Below are positions 24,100 to 31,534 of a DNA stretch of 64,000 bases, piece by piece. Position 1 is the stretch's first letter. The number at the start of each line of letters is the position of its first letter. The DNA lies in NCBI GenBank assembly GCA_963733135.1, contig CAVTBX010000007.1, positions 62,001-126,000 of the forward strand. Reading direction: 5' to 3'. A program made the position numbers and the translations under genes. The notes under the pieces were generated by a model. The model worked only from the letters and a program-made list of their open reading frames with translations. It searched no databases and was not told the DNA's origin. The stretch comes from CAVTBX01 sp963733135. GTDB taxonomy: Bacteria > Actinomycetota > Thermoleophilia > Gaiellales > Gaiellaceae.

Positions 24100-26679
24100 T
24101 CACTCGTACTGGAGCGCCCTCAAGACGTTCAGGCGCGCCGCCCGTCGTGCCGGCATGATCGCGGCCACGATCCCGACGATCACCGCGACGATCGCGAAGA
24201 ACACAAGCTGGCCCCACGGGATCGAGAAGCGGATGTCGAACTGGCCGAGCGCCTGCGTGACGAGGGCCGCCAGGAAGATGCCGAGCGGAAGGCCGAGCGC
24301 GGCTCCGATCAGCGCGGTGATGACGCTCTCGTGGCGCACCATCCGCCGCGCCTGGCGCCTGGTCATCCCGACCGCCCGCAGCATCCCGAGCTCGCGCGTC
24401 CGCTCGAAGACCGAGAGGACGAGCGTGTTGACCATCCCGAAGACGCTCACGATCACCGAGAGCGCGAGCAGGACGTAGAGCATCGTCAGGAACTGGTTGA
24501 AGTCCTCGTCCTGCGAGATGATCCAGTCCTCCCGCGTCAGCACGTTTGCATCCGGGAAGTCAGCTACCGCCTGCTCGAGCGAGCTCGTGGTCGCCGGGCT
24601 GGCGCTGCCGGAGACGTTTACGAAGGTGAACTGGTTGCGGGGCCGCTCGTAGGCGGCGTCGTACGTCTCGGTCGTCATCGTCACTGACCCGAGGAGGGGG
24701 TAGAAGGGCGGCGGCTCGTAGAGCCCCGCGACCTCGAGGTCGAGGGTCTTGCCGCTCGGGGTGAGGAGCGCGATCGAGTCGCCGACCGCGATGGCGTTGT
24801 CCTCGGCGAACGTCGCGTCCACGATCGTCTGCTCCGCGCCGAGGTTCCGGGCGACGTCGTCGTCGCCCTCCTTCCAGTCGAAGTTGTAGGCCTCGAGGAT
24901 CCGATCCGGCTCGATGCCGGTCACGTAGATCGACTTGTCCTTGACCTTGCCGAGGTCGGAGCGGACATTGGCTACGAGCTCGGCCTCGGGTGCGTCGGAG
25001 ATCGAGTCGCCGGCCGCCGCCACGAACGGCGTGAAGCCGTCCTGGGACGTGACGACGTAGTCGGCCGCGACCTGCTCCTCGATCGCCTCGCGGTTCGACG
25101 CCTTCATCCCGTTCGCGAGCGTCGCCACGAAGGTGACGAGCGCGACGCCGATCATGAGCGCTGCCGCCGTCGAGGCAGTCCGGCCGGGGTTGCGCACCGA
25201 GTTTCCACGTGCGAGGCGTCCGGCCGCACCGCCGATCGCGCGGGCCGGAAGCCCGACGACCGCCGCGAGCGGCGTGACGAGCCGCGACGAGATCATCGCG
25301 ACACCCACGAAGAGCAGGAGCACGCCGGCCGCGATCGAGAGGAGCCGCGAGCCCGTGTCGACCTCGTCCCGGAACATGGCGTAGCCGAGCAGTGCGAGCG
25401 CCAGAGCGATCACGACGAGTGCGATCACGGGAGAGAACCGCGCGAAGCGGCCCTTCGGGAGCACGAAGCCCTCGCGGACGGCCGCGATCGGCGGCACGCG
25501 CGTCGCCCTGATCGCGGGAAGAAGCCCGGCGACGAGCGTGATGATCGTGCCGACGAGGAGCGAGACCACGACCGTCCGCGTCGCGAAGACCGTGTTCGCC
25601 GTCGGCAGCTCGAGATTGAGCGCCTTGAAGAGCTCGTTCAGCCCGATCGCCAGGCCGAGCCCCGCGAAGAGGCCGATGACCGACGCGATGATCCCGATCG
25701 TGAGCGCCTCGATGATGACCGACCAGAGGATCTGACGGCGGGACGCCCCGACCGTCCGCATCGTCGCGAACTCCCGCGTGCGCTGCGCCACCGTGATGGA
25801 CAGCGTGTTGAAGATGACGAAGGCGCCGACGAAGAGCGCGATGCCGGCGAACGCGAGCAGGAAGTACTGGATGAAATTCGTGAACTCGCTGATCTCGTCC
25901 TTGTCGTCCGTGGCCTCGGCCGTCGCGGAACGCACCTGTGCCTCACCCGGGAGGACCGGCTGGATGTCGGCGATGAGCTGCTCGGGTGTCGAGCCTTCGA
26001 CGCCTGCGACGGAGATCTCGTCGACCTGACCGTCGCGATCCAGGAGCTGTTGGCCCGTCGCGAGCGAGAAGACCGCGAAGGTGGCTGTTCCGAGGGAGTC
26101 AATCTCGCCGAACCTGGCGATCCCCACGAGCTCGAAGTCCTGCGTGGGCTCGATCGTCGAGACGCGGACGGTATCGCCGACCTCGAACCCTTCCTCGTCC
26201 GCGGTACCGGCGTCGATCACGACTTCGCCTTCTCCGCTCGCCCACGTGCCCGCGACGAGGTTCAGCGGATTGAACCGCTCCGTTTCCGGTGTGACGTCGA
26301 GGCCGAACCCGAAGCTCGGCGCGCCTTCGGTGCTGATTGCCTTGCCGTCCGAGCCGATGATTTTCGTGTTGACCTCGTCGGCTACGGCGCCGGCGGCGGC
26401 CTCGACACCGTCGACGGCCTTCACCTCGTCAACGAGGCTTTCGTCGATCGGCGGCGCGTCGGCAGACGTCCCGTCGAGGCTGATGTCGGCGCCCTTGCCT
26501 GACACGACGACGTCGGTGCCGGCGTACGACTCGTCGAAGATCTGCGAGAAGGCCTTGTCGATCGTGTCCGTCAGGACATAGGTGCCGCTCATCATTGCGA
26601 CGCCGAGGATGATCGCGAACGCGGTTAGCGCAGCCCTGAGCTTGCGCCCTCCGAGCCCCCTGAGCGCGACCCGAATCAC
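24100..26679 (-). CDS. FtsX/MacB-like ABC transporter permease
   Basis: The 859-residue protein is an ABC permease with two FtsX-type membrane domains. After one N-terminal membrane segment there is a large outside MacB-like periplasmic core domain (about residues 45-240), then three membrane helices (about 270-410), a second outside domain, and three more helices at the C-terminus. The two halves repeat the motif RTREFATMRTVGASRRQI and RTRELGMLRAVGMTRRQA. Such systems act as mechanotransmitters or exporters of lipids, peptides or lipoproteins. The start overlaps the ATPase gene by 4 bases, so the two proteins surely form one transporter. Confidence 0.92.
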   Translation of the reverse strand: MIRVALRGLGGRKLRAALTAFAIILGVAMMSGTYVLTDTIDKAFSQIFDESYAGTDVVVSGKGADISLDGTSADAPPIDESLVDEVKAVDGVEAAAGAVADEVNTKIIGSDGKAISTEGAPSFGFGLDVTPETERFNPLNLVAGTWASGEGEVVIDAGTADEEGFEVGDTVRVSTIEPTQDFELVGIARFGEIDSLGTATFAVFSLATGQQLLDRDGQVDEISVAGVEGSTPEQLIADIQPVLPGEAQVRSATAEATDDKDEISEFTNFIQYFLLAFAGIALFVGAFVIFNTLSITVAQRTREFATMRTVGASRRQILWSVIIEALTIGIIASVIGLFAGLGLAIGLNELFKALNLELPTANTVFATRTVVVSLLVGTIITLVAGLLPAIRATRVPPIAAVREGFVLPKGRFARFSPVIALVVIALALALLGYAMFRDEVDTGSRLLSIAAGVLLLFVGVAMISSRLVTPLAAVVGLPARAIGGAAGRLARGNSVRNPGRTASTAAALMIGVALVTFVATLANGMKASNREAIEEQVAADYVVTSQDGFTPFVAAAGDSISDAPEAELVANVRSDLGKVKDKSIYVTGIEPDRILEAYNFDWKEGDDDVARNLGAEQTIVDATFAEDNAIAVGDSIALLTPSGKTLDLEVAGLYEPPPFYPLLGSVTMTTETYDAAYERPRNQFTFVNVSGSASPATTSSLEQAVADFPDANVLTREDWIISQDEDFNQFLTMLYVLLALSVIVSVFGMVNTLVLSVFERTRELGMLRAVGMTRRQARRMVRHESVITALIGAALGLPLGIFLAALVTQALGQFDIRFSIPWGQLVFFAIVAVIVGIVAAIMPARRAARLNVLRALQYE

Positions 26680-27446
26680 AGAGCGCTCACCTCTTCCATC
26701 ACCCGCAGGATGTCGTGCTGGTCGCAGCGGCCGAGCTCACGGACGATGACGCCGTCGGCGAGGAAGAGCACGCGATCGGCGATGGCGGCCGCGCGCGGGT
26801 CGTGCGTGACCATGACCGTGGTCTGACCGTACGACTCGACCGACTCGGCAAGCAGCTCGAGAATCTCAGCGCTGGTCTGCGAGTCGAGGTTGCCCGTCGG
26901 CTCGTCCGCGAACATCACGGTCGGCCTCGACACGAGTCCACGCGCGATCGCGACCCGCTGCTGCTGGCCGCCGGAGAGCTCGGACGGGCGGTGCTTCAGC
27001 CGGTCGGAAAGCCCCACCTTGTGGATCAGGTCGTCGACGAACGCCTTCTCGGGCTTCTTGCCTGAGAGCTCGAGCGGCAGCAGGATGTTCTCCTGGGCCG
27101 TCAGCATCGGCAGCAGGTTGAAGAACTGGAAGACGAAGCCGATGTGGCGCCGGCGGAGCTTCGTCAGATCGTTGTCGCCGAGGTTCGTGATCTCGGTGCC
27201 GTCGATCGACACGGATCCCGACGTGGGCCGATCGAGGCCGGCGAGGATGTGCATGAGCGTCGACTTGCCCGAGCCCGATGGGCCCATGACGGCGGTGAGC
27301 TTGCCCTGGGCGACGTCGAGCGTGATGCCGCGAAGCGCATCCACGGCCGTGTCGCCCTCGCCGTAGCGGCGAGTGACGTCGCGTGCGGACACGACGGCGT
27401 CCGCTGCAGTCTCGGTCGGCTGCGTTGCAAGGGTGCCTGCTTCCAT
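26676..27446 (-). CDS. ABC transporter ATP-binding protein, LolD/MacB type
   Basis: The 256-residue ATPase energises the neighbouring FtsX-like permease. It has Walker A GPSGSGKST, Q-loop FVFQFFNLLP, signature LSGGQQQRVAIARGL, Walker B VMFADEPTGNLD and the H-loop MVTHDP. The EPTGNLD string is typical of the LolD/MacB/FtsE group. The ATG at 27446 is preceded by a strong ribosome site (GGAGGTAG, 8 bases upstream). It is divergent from the signal peptidase gene. Confidence 0.95.
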   Translation of the reverse strand: MEAGTLATQPTETAADAVVSARDVTRRYGEGDTAVDALRGITLDVAQGKLTAVMGPSGSGKSTLMHILAGLDRPTSGSVSIDGTEITNLGDNDLTKLRRRHIGFVFQFFNLLPMLTAQENILLPLELSGKKPEKAFVDDLIHKVGLSDRLKHRPSELSGGQQQRVAIARGLVSRPTVMFADEPTGNLDSQTSAEILELLAESVESYGQTTVMVTHDPRAAAIADRVLFLADGVIVRELGRCDQHDILRVMEEVSAL

Positions 27447-27537
27447 GCGGAACTACCTCCAGGGGAGCGGGGGGGACGGCACCAGGGTCGCAGGTGTCGG
27501 CCGGTGCGGCAAGCGTGGAAGCGCGAGTCTTCACCTA

Positions 27538-27569
27538 CGGTTAACCGAACCGCGACCGCTCGCTATCGT
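27538..27569 (+). promoter_or_regulatory. lepB promoter: palindrome CGGTTAACCG at -35 and -10 TATCGT
   Basis: TATCGT (27564-27569) lies 6 bases before GTG 27576. The perfect palindrome CGGTTAACCG (27538-27547) covers the position of the -35 box, with a 17-base spacer, and may be a regulator site. Confidence 0.5.
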
Positions 27570-27575
27570 CCGATC

Positions 27576-28175
27576 GTGCGGAATCCGCTCGATCGGCTAA
27601 CGAGCCACCTGCCGCCGCCGGTCGCGACCGCCGTCGACTGGCTGGCCACGATCGCCCTGGCGGTGCTGGCCGTTCTCTTCGTCAAGGTCGAGGTCGCGAA
27701 CCCGTACCGGATTCCCTCTCCGTCGATGGAGCCGACCCTCCACTGCGCGAAGCCGACCGAGGGGTGCCTCGGCCGGTTCTCGGACCGCGTGGTCGCGAAC
27801 CGGTTCATCTACCGGTTCCGAGACCCCAAGCGCGGCGAGATCGTCGTCTTCGACACGTCTGCGACGGCGGGCGCGTGCGGGCAGGACGGAACGTTCGTGA
27901 AGCGCATCGTCGGACTTCCCGGTGAGGTGATCTCGGTGCGGGACGGCGTCGTCCACATTGACGGCAAGCGCCTCGCCGAGCCCTACGTCGAGCCCGAGCT
28001 CCGCGACGACCAGACCAAGACATGGCGGCCGGTGCCCGAGGACAGCTACTTCGTCATGGGCGACAACCGGGCGTCCTCGTGCGACTCCCGAATCTGGGGC
28101 GCCGTGCCGCGCGACGACCTCGTCGGCCCGGTCTTCCTCACCTACTGGCCGCCCAACCGGCTCGGGACGTCGTAG
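27576..28175 (+). CDS. lepB: Signal peptidase I
   Basis: Signal peptidase I cuts signal peptides from exported proteins on the outer face of the membrane. The 199-residue protein has one membrane segment (ATIALAVLAVLFVKV) followed by box B, IPSPSMEPTL, with the serine nucleophile at about residue 50, box D, FVKRIVGLPGE, with the lysine base at about residue 109, and box E, MGDNRASSCDSR. Two cysteines in an insert (LHCAKPTEGC) and two more (GACG, SSCD) may form disulfides. GTG 27576 is supported by the -10 hexamer 6 bases upstream. The 3' end overlaps the convergent antiporter gene by 38 bases. Confidence 0.95.
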   Translation: MRNPLDRLTSHLPPPVATAVDWLATIALAVLAVLFVKVEVANPYRIPSPSMEPTLHCAKPTEGCLGRFSDRVVANRFIYRFRDPKRGEIVVFDTSATAGACGQDGTFVKRIVGLPGEVISVRDGVVHIDGKRLAEPYVEPELRDDQTKTWRPVPEDSYFVMGDNRASSCDSRIWGAVPRDDLVGPVFLTYWPPNRLGTS

Positions 28176-29229
28176 GAGCGAGCTCCTCGCCCTCGACCTC
28201 GCGCTCGCCCGCGAAGAAGAAGGCGATCGCGACGGCCACGTAGGCGACGATCAGGACGATGCCGCGCCAGCGGGTCGAGTGCCCTCCGAAGAGGAGGAGC
28301 GAGGCGAACACGACCGAGCCGCCGACCGCGATGAGCTCGATCGGCCGGAAGGCGAGCGACAGCGGCTCGATGGCCCACGAGATGATCGCGACGGCAGGGA
28401 TCAGGAACACCGCCACCTGCGCGCTCGAGGCGAGGGCGATCTCGGCTGCCAGCTTCAGGTTCCCTCGGGCTGCGACCACGACTGCGCCACCGTGCTCGGC
28501 CGCGTTCCCGACGATCGCCACAATCACCGCTGCGACGAAGAACTCGGTCAGTCCGAACTCCTCCGCGAACGACTCGAGCGTGTGCACGAGCGCCTCGGCG
28601 ACGAACGCCGTCACGACGGTGGCGAGCCCGAGCACGATGAGCGACCGCTTGAGCGACCACGCGTGCTCGGGCGCCTCCTCGGCATGCATCTGGCGATGGC
28701 GGCGGAGCGAGATCCACGTCACGACGAGGTAGACCGCCAGGAGCGCGATCGAGATCCAGAGCGACACCACCGCGAGTGAGCGGCGATCCGGGTCGCCGTC
28801 GAGGCCGGGGATGGAGGGGACGAGGAAGACGAGCACCGCGACGGCCACCAGGGCGAAAGACGTGAGGCTCGATTCCCGGTCGAGCTGCCCCTTCCCACCG
28901 AACGCGAGCGAGAACCCGAGGACGAGTAGGAGATTGCCGATCACGCTGCCGGTGAGCGAGCCGCGCACGACCTCCGTCAGGCCTTCGTTCACCGCCAGGA
29001 GGGCGATGATCAGCTCGGGCGCGTTTCCGAAGGTCGCGTTCAGGAAGCCGCCGATCCCGGCGCCCGTGTGGTGAGCGGCATGCTCGGTCGCCTCTCCGAT
29101 GAGCCAGGCCAGCGGGATCAGCGCCGCCGCTGCGAGAACGAACAGGAGGTTCTCGTTGATCCCGACGTAGTTGAGGACGATCGTGAGCGGACCGAGGGCG
29201 AGGAGCGCGTAGAGGATCCGCCTGATCAC
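28138..29229 (-). CDS. Calcium/proton antiporter (CaCA family, Cax type)
   Basis: The 363-residue protein has about eleven membrane segments and the two inverted alpha-repeats of the CaCA superfamily: GFLNATFGNAPELIIALLA in the first half and AIVGNAAEHGGAVVVA in the second. The glutamates in GNAPE and GNAAEH bind the cation. An early GEATEH motif is also typical of Cax proteins. It should expel or sequester Ca2+ in exchange for protons. The start is GTG 29229, with TAGGGT (29239-29244) 9 bases upstream. It is divergent from the HAD gene. Confidence 0.92.
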   Translation of the reverse strand: MIRRILYALLALGPLTIVLNYVGINENLLFVLAAAALIPLAWLIGEATEHAAHHTGAGIGGFLNATFGNAPELIIALLAVNEGLTEVVRGSLTGSVIGNLLLVLGFSLAFGGKGQLDRESSLTSFALVAVAVLVFLVPSIPGLDGDPDRRSLAVVSLWISIALLAVYLVVTWISLRRHRQMHAEEAPEHAWSLKRSLIVLGLATVVTAFVAEALVHTLESFAEEFGLTEFFVAAVIVAIVGNAAEHGGAVVVAARGNLKLAAEIALASSAQVAVFLIPAVAIISWAIEPLSLAFRPIELIAVGGSVVFASLLLFGGHSTRWRGIVLIVAYVAVAIAFFFAGEREVEGEELAPTTSRAGWAASR

Positions 29230-29273
29230 GGGCGAGGAACCCTACCGTCGGCCCATGAGAACCTGGCGCGGCG

Positions 29274-29279
29274 TACTCT
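29274..29279 (+). promoter_or_regulatory. -10 hexamer TACTCT, leaderless-type promoter
   Basis: TACTCT is followed by 7 bases and GTG 29287 of the HAD-type gene. Confidence 0.5.
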
Positions 29280-29286
29280 CGGAATC

Positions 29287-30012
29287 GTGCTGGACGCCGT
29301 TCTCTTCGACTGGGGCCACACGCTCTACGACTTCGTGTTCGACGAGGAGCTGCTCGAGGCGGGGTGGGACGCCGGGCTCGACGCACTCGAGCTCGACTCG
29401 CGCCCGGATCACGTCGCGGTCGCGGCTCGCTTCCGCGAGGAGTACCTGCCGCGGATCTTCGCGCCCGGGACGATCGAGGAGGTCGAGTATCCGGCGCTCA
29501 TCCACGAGTTGCTCGGTGAGTTCGGCGTGGAGGCCGATGAGGACGGCCTCGCCCGCTTCCTCGAGGCCGAGCACGCGGCGTGGGCACCCGCGCGCCGCAT
29601 GGGCGACTCGACGCACGCGCTCCTCGACTCGCTCCGCGCGCGCGACCTCAAGCTCGGTCTCGTCTCGAACGCGTTCGACCCGCCCTGGCTCCTGCACCGA
29701 GATCTCGAGCAGATGGGGCTCGCCGAGCGTCTCGACGCCGTGGTCTTCTCCTCGGAGGTCGGCCGCCGGAAGCCCGATCCGCTGATCTTCGAGACGGCGC
29801 TCGGCCGGCTCGGTGTGGAGGCGGAGCGCGCGCTCTTCGTCGGCGACCGCCGCTACGAGGACGTCCGCGGTGCGTCGGAGCTTGGCATGAAGACAGTGCT
29901 GGCGCTCTGGTTTCGAGCCGACGAGGACGACCGCGGCGTCGAGCCCGACTACGAGGCGTTCACGCCCTTGGATGTCCTGAACGTCGTCCGGCGCCTGCTA
30001 GGCGAGACGTAA
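29287..30012 (+). CDS. HAD-superfamily hydrolase
   Basis: The 241-residue product is a haloacid-dehalogenase-type phosphatase. Motif I is FDWGHTLYD, where the second position of the usual DxD is glycine: the nucleophile Asp is present but the general acid Asp is replaced (DWG). Motif II is LVSNAFD, motif III the lysine in GRRKPDP, and motif IV FVGDRRYED. A helical cap domain lies between motifs I and II. The missing second aspartate, if real, would weaken ordinary phosphatase activity. GTG 29287 is supported by the close -10 hexamer. The substrate is unknown. Confidence 0.85.
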   Translation: MLDAVLFDWGHTLYDFVFDEELLEAGWDAGLDALELDSRPDHVAVAARFREEYLPRIFAPGTIEEVEYPALIHELLGEFGVEADEDGLARFLEAEHAAWAPARRMGDSTHALLDSLRARDLKLGLVSNAFDPPWLLHRDLEQMGLAERLDAVVFSSEVGRRKPDPLIFETALGRLGVEAERALFVGDRRYEDVRGASELGMKTVLALWFRADEDDRGVEPDYEAFTPLDVLNVVRRLLGET

Positions 30013-30015
30013 AAC

Positions 30016-30165
30016 GGGCGAGGCATGCCTCGCCCCTACGGAAGTGCTTTTCGTAGGGGCCGGACTTGTCCGGCCCGCGTCTGCTTGGTGCAACCGGTGG
30101 GCGGGACAAGTCCCGCCCCTACTTCCCCCGAGAGATTCTGTAGGGGCAGGGCATGCCCGGCCCGC
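30016..30165. repeat. Cluster of four GTAG-headed palindromes (REP/BIME-like)
   Basis: Four palindromes of about 20 bases are packed in 150 bases after the HAD gene: 30016-30039 (GGGCGAGGCATGCCTCGCCC, then CTAC), 30053-30078 (GTAGGGGCCGGAC core), 30099-30122 (GGGCGGGAC core, then CTAC) and 30140-30165 (GTAGGGGCAGGGCATGCCC). They alternate in orientation, so each pair forms CCTAC...GTAGG. A GTAG head plus a hairpin is the known form of REP elements mobilised by RAYT transposases. No transposase is in the window. The rest of the gap to 30203 holds nothing recognisable. Confidence 0.75.
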
Positions 30166-30202
30166 GGCAGGGCCTACACCTCGGTGATCGCCCTGTCAAG
30201 TC

Positions 30203-30658
30203 TTGCGGGGCGTTCACCAGTTCCTCAACAATCCGGGTGTGCACCAACGCGCCGAGGTCGCTAGCGAGCTTCCCCTCCGCCCCCAGGAGGAGACGGAGTG
30301 TCGCCGCTGTGGCGTCCACTGCGACAAGGTCGTCTATCCGGCCGGATGCCTCTCGGCCGCTTGCCCGTTCCTCTACGCCTACCGGGAATGGGGGCACACG
30401 TACGTCGGCTGCATGCAGAAGGTCTTCGAGGTCGAGATCGACCTGGACGTCCTCCGGTCGACCGAGCGGACGAAGGCCGGCTTCGGGGCGGTCCGCGCTG
30501 CTCGGCAGCCGCTTCCGATGTGCCGGGCTGAGGTGTCGAGCTGCTACACGAACCGCGCCGACGGGCTCGGCTGCGTGAACCCGGAGTTCTCCGAGCTCCC
30601 GCATGCCTCGCCCTCGTTTCGCGTCATCGCCGGCGGAACCCTCAAGCCCGCCGGCTAA
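30203..30658 (+). CDS. Cysteine-rich protein of unknown function
   Basis: The frame encodes about 150 residues (TTG 30203) or 139 residues (GTG 30239). Ten cysteines are spread as CRRCGVHC, AGC, AACPF, VGCMQK, MCRAEVSSC and GLGC. The pattern suggests a zinc- or iron-sulfur-binding protein. No signal peptide or membrane segment is seen. I do not recognise a named family, though the even spacing of cysteines and the well-formed middle part argue that it is real. The stop overlaps the stop of the convergent nfo gene by 4 bases. Confidence 0.6.
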   Translation: MRGVHQFLNNPGVHQRAEVASELPLRPQEETECRRCGVHCDKVVYPAGCLSAACPFLYAYREWGHTYVGCMQKVFEVEIDLDVLRSTERTKAGFGAVRAARQPLPMCRAEVSSCYTNRADGLGCVNPEFSELPHASPSFRVIAGGTLKPAG

Positions 30659-31515
30659 TTCTTCTTGCCGACAGCCTTCCGGTGGAGCTGCCGGAGCTTG
30701 CGGATGTCCGTCGCGTTCGGGCCGTGGCCGTCGCTGCCGGGCGTCTCGAGGACGGCCGGGAGGCCCTGAAGCCGTTCGTTGCCGAGGAAGACCGCGAGCT
30801 TTCGGCCGAGCACCCCGTCGGGCACGTTTTCGTGGCGATCGCGATTCGAGCCGAGCGGATCCCGGGCGTCGTTGACGTGGAGGGCCCGGAGGCGCTCGAG
30901 CCCGATTCCCTCGTCGAGCTCGTCGAGCGTCGCGTCGAGCGCCTGGGGGTCGGTGACGTCGACGCCCGAGACCCACAGGTGGCACGAGTCGAGGCACACG
31001 CCGAGACGTGGGTGTGCGTCGAGCCGGTCGACGAGGACGGAGAGCTCCTCGACCGACCGGCCGATGGTGCCTCCGGCTCCGGCGGAGTTCTCGATCAGGA
31101 GCCAGGTGGTGTCCGAGCAGTGTTCGAGCGCGCGTCGGATGGCCGGCACGGCCCGTTCGAGTCCCGCTTCGAACCCGGCGCCGAGGTGCGAGCCGACGTG
31201 GAAGACGACGCCGTCGGCGTCGATCGCGCACGCGACGTCCATCGTCCGCTCGAGCGTCTCGACAGACTTCTCGTAGAGGTCGTCCTTCGGGCTCGCCAGG
31301 TTGATGAGGTACAGGGCGTGGCAGAGCACCGCGCCGATTCCCGCTTCGGCGCGCTGCTCCTTGAACCGGTCGAAGTTGGCCGGGTCGTGGTTCGTCTGTC
31401 GCCACGTCCGCGGGCTCTGAGTGAAGACCTGAACCGCGTCGCCGCCGTATTCCTCGATCCGGTCGACGGCGGTGTGAATCCCGCCTGAGGCGGAAACGTG
31501 GGCTCCGAGGATCAT
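30655..31515 (-). CDS. nfo: Endonuclease IV (deoxyribonuclease IV)
   Basis: Endonuclease IV cuts DNA 5' to abasic sites during base excision repair. The 286-residue TIM-barrel protein begins GAHVSASGGI and contains QVFTQSPRTW, FHVGSHLGAG, LLIENSAGAGGTIG, GVCLDSCHLWVSG, HVNDARDPLGSNRDRHENV and LETPG. The histidines and acids of the trinuclear zinc site are in these segments. ATG 31515 has TAGCGT 6 bases upstream, so the transcript is likely leaderless. It shares its promoter region with gltX on the other strand. Confidence 0.96.
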   Translation of the reverse strand: MILGAHVSASGGIHTAVDRIEEYGGDAVQVFTQSPRTWRQTNHDPANFDRFKEQRAEAGIGAVLCHALYLINLASPKDDLYEKSVETLERTMDVACAIDADGVVFHVGSHLGAGFEAGLERAVPAIRRALEHCSDTTWLLIENSAGAGGTIGRSVEELSVLVDRLDAHPRLGVCLDSCHLWVSGVDVTDPQALDATLDELDEGIGLERLRALHVNDARDPLGSNRDRHENVPDGVLGRKLAVFLGNERLQGLPAVLETPGSDGHGPNATDIRKLRQLHRKAVGKKN

Positions 31516-31520
31516 GAAGC

Positions 31521-31527
31521 TACGCTA
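31521..31527. promoter_or_regulatory. Shared bidirectional -10 element TACGCTA between nfo and gltX
   Basis: Read on the plus strand, TACGCT (31521-31526) lies 8 bases before the gltX ATG. Read on the minus strand, TAGCGT (31527-31522) lies 6 bases before the nfo ATG. Both are TAnnnT hexamers and share five bases, so one symmetric site could open DNA for both genes, each with a leaderless transcript. The two start codons are only 19 bases apart. Confidence 0.65.
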
Positions 31528-31534
31528 GCCGCCT

